Below, piece after piece: positions 20,838 through 30,017 of a DNA stretch of 64,000 bases. Each line of letters starts with the position of its first letter. The first letter of the stretch is position 1. The position numbers and the translations under genes are program-made. This DNA is from Adiantum capillus-veneris (lineage: Eukaryota; Streptophyta; Polypodiopsida; Polypodiales; Pteridaceae): positions 97,242,355 to 97,306,354 of the forward strand of contig CM043943.1 of NCBI GenBank assembly GCA_014529385.2. Reading direction: 5' to 3'. The notes under the pieces are model-generated. The model did not search any database, was not told the origin of the DNA, and saw only the letters and a program-made list of their open reading frames with translations.

Positions 20838-21530
20838 CTATCTCTGCACTTTTTGAGCCCTGGTTGGCACTTCTTCTACCTCTTCTAGCCTGGCATTAGC
20901 TTCACGTGCTTTGATCAAATGCATATCAAGATAAGAAAGGGCTTTTACCTCTTGATGCTCTTTAATTTGTTTGGGCTTAGGTCCACAAGCTACCGTGACT
21001 GCCGACTGTAGCAATCCTGCCTCCATCTTCTTCTTCATCTTTCGACTCTTTGCTCTAGCGACTCTGACAGCTTCCTCAAAAGTCCTTGGATCTTCATACT
21101 CCACTCTCTCACGAACATAAGGATGCAAGCATGATAGAAACTTTTCCATCTTAAACAATCCCGCATGCGTTGCTTGAGTAGCAGCCACAAAATCCCTCCA
21201 ACAGGCTTCAAAATTATCAACAAAAGCATCGAAATTTTCACTTACTTCCTGTTGCAAGCCTTTGAGCTTCGCATCTGCTTCCGAAGCCGACACCACCTTT
21301 CGATACCTTTGTAAGAATTTCTCGCGAAATCCGATCCAAGTCTGCTTGTGCACATCTTCTAAGCCATCGAGCCAAACCTTTGCTTTATCTCGTAGCACCA
21401 AAGGTAGAGTTTGAAGCTTCGCTTCATCACCTGGCATCTGCAGCACTGCCAGCATAAAGAGCTCAAAATCGGCAAGCCAATCATCGGCATCTTCATCTCC
21501 TTTGTGCACCGGACCAAATTCCTGCTTCAT
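20838..21530 (-). CDS. Ty3/gypsy-type gag frame (fossil element)
   Basis: 230 codons starting MKQEFGPVHKGDEDADDWLA. The order W(L/x)ADFELFM, then LPLVLRDKAKVWLDGL, then FREKFLQRYRK, then ENFDAFVDNFEACW is the retrotransposon gag (capsid-like) fold found in plant Ty3/gypsy elements. No CCHC knuckle is visible in the frame. It starts about 60 bp inside the upstream LTR edge. Confidence 0.75.
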   Translation of the reverse strand: MKQEFGPVHKGDEDADDWLADFELFMLAVLQMPGDEAKLQTLPLVLRDKAKVWLDGLEDVHKQTWIGFREKFLQRYRKVVSASEADAKLKGLQQEVSENFDAFVDNFEACWRDFVAATQATHAGLFKMEKFLSCLHPYVRERVEYEDPRTFEEAVRVARAKSRKMKKKMEAGLLQSAVTVACGPKPKQIKEHQEVKALSYLDMHLIKAREANARLEEVEEVPTRAQKVQR

Positions 21531-21592
21531 CTTGATTCACAAATACTCGGTCAGGAAGCAATCAGTGGATCCTCAGTGGGGGCACCACAAGA

Positions 21593-23081
21593 TGGCAAGG
21601 GGGAAGACGGAAAACCACTAGCACATTAATTGAATGCCTCTCTATAGCCCAGTGATCTGACAACACCCCTATCCCCTAGCAAACACACACCTAGACTCAC
21701 AATCTAGCACCGACTATGATCCAAGCCCAATCCCGACCAACCCGTCTATATACATCCATTCACAAGGCACATCATTGTGGTTTTTGCTTATAACCTCCCA
21801 GAACACCTCATAGCTGCACACGTATGATAGAAAATAGATAAACCCATGCATATGCTTTCAGGATCACACATCCACTCTATCACAATCTACTCAACTTTAT
21901 GGCATACACAAATTTTTTGAGATCATTGGCTTATACAACATTTGAATAGATAATCCCCACATACGACAGCTACTTAGATTTATGACACCCCCATAAGCAT
22001 GTGTGTTAGGGTAAAAAAAGTGATATATGTGATATATGTCACTAAAAAGACAAGTACTAAAGGACTTCAAGATAGATATGCTCCACTTTTTTCACCTCCT
22101 GAATCCACTCTCGCTTTAAACCAGCGTTGATTTGCAACCTCCCACTACCTCCGTGTTCATGTTCCTTGGTGGCCTCTTGCAACTACAGGCCCTTCTCTCC
22201 CCTTGCAGCAGTGCCCCTTGTCCTCTCCAACTAGCAAGCACTTCCTTCCTCCACGCCACTGGCCGGCCCTCAGCCCTCGGTGTCAACCCTCCACAGGCTG
22301 CTCTCGGCCCTCCTCCTCTGCAGCCCCCTGGCCGCCCTTGATACCCTAATGTAGCAGCCTGCGGCCCCTATGTGGCCCTCAATGAATATGGCAACCCTCC
22401 TTTTCGACGCTCCTTGTGAGATCCCCTGTGATGCTCACAATCACACCCCCAAGCCTCACACCTTCCATGCTAGCCCCTCAGGCCCTCTCGTGTCTGTAGT
22501 CGGCCATCCCGCGGCTCTCCAAAACAGTGCCACCCCCTCTGCAGCACCCCGTGGCGGTCCTCTTCAATGGCCTTGTTGGCGCACCCTTGGCTGCCTTCCA
22601 CTCATGCAGAGCCCAAGTGGCCGCGCTTTCCTTCAGGCAGCCCGTCACCATGCATCCACTGCAGGTCACTTTTTTTTATTAATAGCTTTTAAAAGCTTTT
22701 GGGCTTGGGCCCCCTTTCACACGGTCACATGCTTCCAATTGTCGATGTCCACCTCGAGAGCAATCCACATAAAATTGAGCAAAGACGAGGCCGCCCATCT
22801 ACAACAGACGGTTTCTCCATGGTATAGCTTTGCCGAATAGACCCAAACTTGAAGCTGTACGAAACACCAAAAAACCCGACTCTTCGAGCCTTCTAACTTC
22901 CCCCGATCAGTAGTGCTAAAACTTGCCCTGACCTTCGAACAACCACATTTAGCATACACATCCTGGCAATGCTGGCCATACCTTGCATCAAGCAGCCACT
23001 CAAGCACTTTGCCATCTGCTTGCAAATATCCATGTACAAGCTTTTGAGCTCTCCCTGGGCCGGCAAAAACTGGGTGCACCA
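21593..23081 (-). repeat. LTR (5' LTR on the minus strand)
   Basis: Partner of 17953-19458. The stretch just inside (21535-21592) is where a primer-binding site should be; I could not match it to a specific tRNA. The flanks (CCACAT on the left, AACGTG on the right) are not a clean 5-bp duplication. Confidence 0.8.
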
Positions 23082-23192
23082 ACGTGTCGAGTTCTCCAAG
23101 ATTTTCACGGACTGCACCCTTGCCAACTTTTGAGCCTTCCTCGTTGTTGGGTCATCGTGCCTCTTTTTTTAATTCTAGCGACTTGTAGTAGC

Positions 23193-23645
<453 letters not shown>

Positions 23646-24239
23646 ACGTCTATTTGGATGTCAGTAGTGTGCAAAAGATAGAGAGAGGGAGAGAGAGCGA
23701 TGGAGAGTCGATTCTTGAAAAAAATTTATTCCAAAAACTTGAAAAACCTATACATTAGAAATTTTAGAGGCAAATTGATTATATTAAAAGATTTTTACAC
23801 TAAATTCTAAAAATTTTCTCACCTTCAAATATAGAATTAGTAGTATTTTGAGAAGTGTTGGGAGTAGAGAAAGAGGGAGCAAGGACCATGCACAAGGAGC
23901 AAACCAAAGGCATGATTGGGTTGTGCCACTATAGGGGACTATACAGGGAGCAGTCGGGCAAGGTCGATAGCAAGCTCGAGCAATTTGGACAAGATCGGCA
24001 ACAAACTTGAGCATTTCAATTGTATCTCCAAATTCCTCGAGAGGAATTTTAACTATTTTAATGGAGAGAGCCATCTACTATGAAGGAATACGACTTGGAC
24101 CCTGTAATGAGAGTGCTACACTGCATTGTCAAAATTTTCTATCAAGCTTGGTAGTTTATTTGCATCGCACCTCTTGGAATCATTCCTCAAAGAGAATCAT
24201 TTATCATATCAGACGTTGACAAATATGGCACACATGGAT

Positions 24240-26240
24240 TGAGGAAGGCATAGAAGATTGGCTCTAGCAACAACGGAGTGGAAGTAGGCAAAGAAGTTCA
24301 TTCACATAGGTAGGGGGAGATGGATGGATATTATACCCATCAAGAGATGGGGCATTGCCTTAGTCACCATGTACACCATCACGGAATGTCATTTTCTTGA
24401 ATGCATTGTTTGTAGGAGATGTCCAGCAAGTAAAGGATGGGAGTGCATGCGAAGAAGCAATGGGATCTTTTTGACATGTGTGAAGTGCAACTTTACCCAT
24501 ATGGGATGACCTATTCTTGCAACTAGAAGGCATGTTGCATTAAGCAAGAAGTTGACAAGGCAAATAATTCATGTTGAGATTGTTAGTTTGCAAAAAAAAA
24601 TCGTTCTTGGTGTTTCTTTGTCTGCACCATAGTGGGAGGACACATGCTAATATTTTTGATGGCAGCAAATAAGGGGTTGGTTTTTTTCATAGATGCAATC
24701 ACCTGGGCTTGCAACTTAAAGGCACGTTACATTGTGCAAGAAGTTGACATGGCCACATAAATTCGTCACATGACGTTGTTAATCTAGGTATCTTGAAAGA
24801 AAACATCGTGTTTGGCATTGCTTTGTTTATACAAAGGTAGTAGATACATGCTGATATTTGTGAAAGTGAAGTGCAAAGTGTTTTGGAATGCTTTACTAGC
24901 ATCAACTTACAATTGCATGTTTCTTAGAGTACACTTAATAAGGGTATGTCGAGGGTAATCAAGCTATAGATTGATGCAAAGCGAGCACTCCTATGCGTGC
25001 ATCCTAGATGAGCATATACATGGTGAGATTATTACCAAGGAAAATTCTTTAATCCACATGTATGTAATAATTCACGTTTATGTGTTTATGCAACTTTTGC
25101 AAAAAAAAAAAAAAGCGATGCTTAGCTTGCTATACCAAGACAATGGGTCACTTTAAAAGGAGTCATGGTTCGGGAACTAAGGTACAAGTTGATGCAAAGT
25201 GAGGAACATCCAAATGCATGGATCACATTATATTGGTGTATGGCAAGTGGTACATAATTTAAAAAAGCTCAAGATTTTATGTTTAATGGAGGATGCTATC
25301 TCTTGAACTACATTGATAGCAAGATATTCCCAACAAGGGCAAGCTCAAGGCTATTTTTCAAGTGATTGTGGAACTAAGCTTCTCTTCAAAGGTAATCACA
25401 TAAGGTACACGTTGATGCAAAATGAGGAACATTCAAATGCGTGGATCACATACTAGCTTATATTGCCATATGGCAAGTGATACATAATTTCAAAAGCTCA
25501 AGATTTTATACTTTTAATGGAGAATGCCATCTCTTGAACTACATTGATAGCAAGATATGTCCAACAAGGGCAAGACTGAGAAGCTCAAGGCTATTTTTCA
25601 AGTGATTGTGGAACCTGAGCTTCTCTCAAAGGTGATCACATATGCTTCCATTCTGAAGGGTGTGGCAACATGCAAGGCCTTGATGTGGGCAAACATTTCC
25701 ATGATAAGATTTTTATTTAGGGCCTATTGAAAAAAAGGTATCATGCCCAACATGGATTCCAAGTGTAGTGCACTTTTGAAAGCACATTGAGTTTTTGACA
25801 AATTCCTAATATGGCATGCCACTTTTAGGCTACATTGATTATAGGATATGTTGGACAAAAGCAAGGAAGCCCTAAGATGTATTTAGAGAATGCGAGGACA
25901 GGGGTTCTCTCCAAACAAATCAATGATTGGATCGTTAGTTAGGGACTCTTGAAAAAAAAAAGAGCATTCTGGAAATTCTTTGGGCCAGTATTTATGCCGA
26001 GTGTGGTTTGTTGAGCATGAAGACATTTGTTAATGTTTCTCTTCTTAGTGCGGAGGAAGTAGTTGATATGGTTGTCTTTTGAGAGTTTCGAGATGTTATC
26101 TCTTCCATTCTTCTACTTAAGATGTGACTAAAATGGCAGCTCGAAAAGCTTATTGGAGCTTAGAAGGATCATTTTTTTTTATAATGAAGCATGGATATAA
26201 ATGTGACAACCTCAAGGATGCATATGTAATGTTTTAAAAA
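24240..26240 (+). pseudogene. PPR (pentatricopeptide repeat) pseudogene
   Basis: Fragments of PPR repeats in all three plus frames. Examples: GVEVGKEVHSH (about 24265), NVIFLNALFVGDVQQ (24375), YPYGMTYSCN...KACC (24490), IHVEIV...KKIVLGVSL (24565), DAITWACNLKA (24700), HDVVNLGILKENIVFG (24765), MQSEHSYACILDEHIHGEI (24975), SLIHMYV (25050), TTLIARYVQQGQD (25540), VITYASILKGVATCKAL (25632), ATLIIGYVGQKQG (25830) and HGYKCDNLKDAYVMF (26190). These match the SW-ALIAGY-Q and TYASILKAC consensus of plant organelle PPR proteins that bind RNA and guide editing or splicing. Two about 230-bp blocks (25178-25405 and 25406-25640) are near-duplicates. Many stops and frameshifts; no intact frame. No intron is needed, as usual for PPR genes. 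Confidence 0.8.
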
Positions 26241-26290
26241 ATTATTACCTTATAGGGGAGGCAATCAGAGTTGGGCCTTGCTTTGTCTTG

Positions 26291-26319
26291 GCCGCAAGAG
26301 CACGCGGGTCACATACTAG
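26291..26319 (+). mobile_element. Helitron-type 3' terminus
   Basis: CCGC, 8-base loop, GCGG, then GTCACATA and CTAG, followed by T. A short GC hairpin some 8 bases before a CTRR end with T beyond it is the standard Helitron 3' signature. The last 15 bases equal those of the terminus at 48173. It lies 50-80 bp after the PPR pseudogene. The 5' end was not identified. Confidence 0.55.
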
Positions 26320-28044
26320 TATACATTAGACCGACTGCATGATTGTCTACAACAATGTGATATCCCCTGGCTATAAGTGACACCTAGATATGTGCAAAGG
26401 TGCAATGAATAAAACAATTGTGTGCTTACTTAATACATTCCTGCACTTTTCAAAAAAAGAAGAAGCACACTAGCTGTTGTGTAGGTTTTCCATTTAGCCA
26501 ATAGCTTGCTTCCTTGTAGAAGCGTCTTGTAGCAACCTACGAGGGTCACCACCAAGACTCGGGAAACATTTTTTGTGGACCCGCTTTGGAACCTTTTCAC
26601 ACGCATGTGAGCAGGCTAACTCTAAGTTTGAGAGGCATAATCACACTAAAAATCTCATATTATAACGAAACATACTATAATTTGAATCGGCTTGAGAACC
26701 CTCTTGCCCAAATTTGAGCCGGCCATGGCTTGCGAACCTATCTTTTCCCGAGGCTTTGGATAAAATGAACCTATCTTTTCTCGAGCCTTGGTCACCACAT
26801 CATCCATCGATAGCATGTGCGCAAGATCTCGCACACGGATCATCCTCTCTTAGGCCGAAGGCATAACAAAGGAGATTCCATTCCAAATGGAGTCGTGTAA
26901 AAAGAGAGGAGATTTTTGAATAAAGTTTTGGCCATCGACGTGGGATCATGGGAAAGCATGAATTGTTAAAATTAACATCACTTTCCAGTAGTAGTCTAGG
27001 TACTAGCCGCTTCGCGCATTTTGTATGCATGGTGGTGAGTGGTTCACCTGTCTAGACTCTAGACTCTAGAGAGAGTGCATCGGAGGGGCAACGCCTAATG
27101 CTGACCATCCAACAACTCGCCCTTAGGCTAAGCCCGGATTGATGAGACGACTTCCTGTGACACCGCATTCCTCTACTTTCCTTCCTCGCTTTTTGTCTCG
27201 TGACTCGTCTCTCTCTCTCTTTCACACACACAGTGCGCACACACACACACAGACTTACGCTGATTAATGAAAAAGGGTTTCTGCATCCAATACTGCACGT
27301 TCCCAATTAAGATCTAGTCTTTTCGATTTCAGCTCTCCCTATCATCTCTCTTTCTCTCTCTCTCTCTTTTGTTTCAAGAATGGCGGATAGGCACCCTCTG
27401 TCGTCTCCCCAAAACAAGGTAGAAAATGGTCAAGTCTTTCAATTTCAGCTCCCCCTCTCCCCTTCTCTCTTATGGTGCGCACATGCGTCGTTCACGAAGA
27501 GCGTTCAGTGAAAAGAGCACTCCAGCTCAGCAAGGCCCACCACGCCCTTGCACGCACATAAACGGATAGCCACCGTTGTGGTCGCAATGGAGCCCCCCCC
27601 TTCATCCCGTTCAGCAACCGTCGCTTGCGTTCGCATGGCGGAAGCTACTCTGCAGCAAGCCTGCAAAAGCTGTGACAAGCTTACATGGAGCTCCCAGATT
27701 ACTGCCTGCTCTGAACATTGAAGATCAGCAATACGTCAGCTAGCAACGATCGTTGGCTAAAGCAGCTCATGTGCGCACAGTGACGATCGGTAGATGCGTT
27801 CACTCCGCCATCGGATGCATGACTGGTCGTTCCATGTGCGCGCTACATCTCTCTCTCTTAGGTTGCGCACATGCAAGCCGTCGATAGCTTGTTCCAATGG
27901 AAAAGAGTCGTGAGCCCACCGGACGCCCACCACGCCCATCATGATATACCATTTCTTGGCCAGCGACGATTGGCACGTCACGAGCTCCGCTTTCATGTTC
28001 AACGCCAGACCACCGTTGGTCACATTCACTCATGTAAGATTTTA
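26320..28044. other. intergenic, no confident gene
   Basis: No frame is convincing. TC/AC microsatellites at 27209-27252 and 27343-27369. 27312-27345 and 27428-27462 are similar (TAGTCTTTTCGATTTCAGCT against AAGTCTTTCAATTTCAGCTC), a roughly 115-bp tandem duplication. One ATG in good plant context at 27380 opens 13 codons and runs into AAG|GTAGAA, which could be a short first exon, but nothing else supports it. Confidence 0.4.
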
Positions 28045-28490
28045 GGGAAAACTATCAAAATACACCTCTAATTTGTGGAAAATATTCCCGAAATATCCGC
28101 CAAATTTTAAAAATTTCCAAAGTATTTTGTCATAAATTCCCAAAATACCCTTGGTTGTGAGGGTAAATTTCTCCAAAAAAAGATTTTTTGTAGCTTTTCA
28201 TAAAACGACAAGATGCTAAAACTAGAATTTGAATTGGTTATGTAGGCTTTGAAGATGAATTGCTTCATTATTTTTAGGTATAATTGCCTTTTTTTTCCTA
28301 GAAAATTTGTGACAAATTACGTGCTAAGCACTCAAAGACAACGGATATCAACTGTCAAATAGGAATGAAGATTAGAAAATCTTGAACACTCCCAACAATA
28401 GTAGATATTTGGGTATTTTGGGAATTTTTGAAATTTGAGGAATACTTGGGGAATTTCCACAAATTAGAGAAGTATTTTGGTAATTTTCCC
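28045..28490. mobile_element. AT-rich foldback element, copy 2
   Basis: 446 bp. The ends are inverted copies (GGGAAAACTATCAAAATAC at the left; the right end closes GGTAATTTTCCC). The centre shares long words with copy 1 at 15667-16166 (AACTAGAATTTGA, GGTTATGTAGGCTTTG, AAATTACGTGCTAAGCACTC). No coding capacity. Confidence 0.75.
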
Positions 28491-28494
28491 ATGA

Positions 28495-29030
28495 TTTTAT
28501 CATCTTTTTGCTTTCGGCAAAACTCACTAATAGTGAGTGAAACATTAAATCCAAAAAGAATTACTAAAAGCCCTCCTCACAACGAGCCAAGACATCTACC
28601 ACTATCATTGAAAATCCACACCCATAAACAAGGCTTTTTACTAGGAAGCTAGAAAACCCGGCCAGTACAGAAAGACTCATAAAGCCGAACTAGACTGCAT
28701 GGAATGCCAATACTACCGAGCCGAAGGAGACCAAGACAACTAGTAGCACATAAAAAAAGTAGGAAGATAACCATCACCTGATCAGAGATGCCAGCGGAGG
28801 AGCTGTTGATTGCTACCTGAAACCACTCCACCTCCGACCAAAAGCACAAGCCAAAATCAAGCACCGCCCAACCCGTCCTCAAGCAGAGCCTCATACGCCT
28901 CAATAGACCGCGCAAGCCGTAGGACATCTCCAAAGCTGAACCAAAAGACAACACTGCATCAGGCCATAAAGGAGCCTCTCCCCTTCAAACGAAGCTCTCC
29001 GTTTCCACAATGGGGCCATCTTTAGGATAT
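28495..29030 (-). mobile_element. possible LINE 3' end, antisense
   Basis: Read on the minus strand, 28555-28505 gives a tail of the form TTTCACTCACTATTAGTGAGTTTTG..., similar in layout to the LINE tails at 34285, 37745, 39815 and 42250 (CACTCACAATTGTGAGT). The minus frame 28649-28954 has no RT motif I can recognise. Confidence 0.3.
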
Positions 29031-29149
29031 AAAATCATACATCCAGATGCCCCTCTTTCTATGGCTATATCTCACACAGGCATGGGATGGGAGGGGAGGG
29101 GAGCGGAGGGGAGGGCGTTGTAGACGCCCATGCAAAGTAAACTTGATAC

Positions 29150-29215
29150 GCCTCATAGGATTGAACCCACAACCTAGGGTTGGCGGCCTCGTGCTGTAAC
29201 CACATTGCTTGCACA
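29150..29215 (-). other. tRNA-like segment (SINE head candidate)
   Basis: On the minus strand GTGGTTACAGCACG is followed about 35 bases later by GTGGGTTCAATCC, resembling an internal pol III A box and B box. No cloverleaf with paired acceptor arms is visible, so it is not a tRNA gene. Confidence 0.25.
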
Positions 29216-29331
29216 CATCATTCATAGAATGTAGATGCCTTCTTCCAATTTTGTACCCAAGTTTGAGTAAATCTACTATATCCACTGAATGTGGGGCCTC
29301 AGCTTGATGGGAGCCTTTGATGCCATCTCCC

Positions 29332-29548
29332 CAGTGTTCGGGAAAAATGTGTCTCAGCTTAATATCGTGCCGTTTTCAATTTCCAAAATGCCAGTTGAGC
29401 ACAAGGGGAAAAGGAGAAATTCCGCCCCAAAATAGAGAAAAATAGTATAAAAACCTAAAAAAGTAACCTACTTTTCTAAAATTTCCTCTTGGCAAATTCA
29501 AGGAAAGGCATTTTGTATGTTTGGGAAAATGATTTTTCCCGAACACTG
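29332..29548. mobile_element. hAT-type MITE, 217 bp, with 8-bp target duplication
   Basis: Ends CAGTGTTCGGGAAAAAT and its exact reverse complement (17 bp). Flanking octamers CATCTCCC (29324-29331) and CGTCTCCC (29549-29556) differ at one base. An 8-bp duplication and CAGTG ends fit hAT. No ORF. Confidence 0.85.
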
Positions 29549-29727
29549 CGTCTCCCATGCCTGTGTAAGATATATAGTTGAGGCCCCTCTTTGAAAGGTT
29601 CATGGGAGAAGTCCCTCTTCAAAACACAGACAAGCAGTCATACATGCGTGCCCATTTTTAATTAGTCTTCCATCTATGATTCTATAACCTGTAGATGCCC
29701 CTCCTTTGAGTTAGCTGTTCAAGGAGG

Positions 29728-29730
<3 letters not shown>

Positions 29731-29796
<66 letters not shown>

Positions 29797-29863
29797 AGGT
29801 GATTTATACCATGAGGATGCCCCTCTTAAGCAATTCAAGCAAGAAGCAAGCAATAGACTTCGG

Positions 29864-29903
<40 letters not shown>
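29731..29903. promoter_or_regulatory. (CT)n/(AC)n tracts upstream of the TBL gene
   Basis: (CT)n at 29731-29763, (AC)n at 29764-29793 and (CT)n at 29865-29903, ending 115 bp before the start codon. CT-rich tracts are common in plant 5' leaders and core promoters, so this may lie in the leader. The window has many such tracts elsewhere, so a regulatory role is only a possibility. Confidence 0.3.
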
Positions 29904-29906
<3 letters not shown>

Positions 29907-30017
29907 CGCGGGTTCATACTGCATGTAGCCCCCTCTCTTTTCTCTCATGCCTCCCTCCCTATCATCTTCATGAGACAAGTCACACATTTGTGTCAGAGAA
30001 TTTGAAACCACTTGGGA

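Larger units (their letters stand above)
17953..23081 (-). mobile_element. LTR retrotransposon with gag but no pol (fossil)
   Basis: Two direct repeats of about 1.5 kb (17953-19458 and 21593-23081) flank a 2.1 kb interior. On the minus strand the first interior frame (20838-21530) is a Ty3/gypsy-type gag; the rest of the interior has acidic frames of unknown role, and no protease, RT or integrase is visible. A purine-rich stretch precedes the downstream LTR. LTRs are about 93 percent alike by eye with some indels, so the insertion is old rather than recent. The layout matches non-autonomous gag-only elements (TR-GAG type). The interior frames suggest few breaks in gag, but the element could not move without help. 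Confidence 0.8.

Noticed and set aside
27380-27418. short first exon of a gene (13 codons and a GT donor)
   Set aside because: Good start context and a donor, but no downstream exon or domain to join.
29166-29215. tRNA gene on the minus strand
   Set aside because: A/B box-like words but no foldable cloverleaf or acceptor stem.
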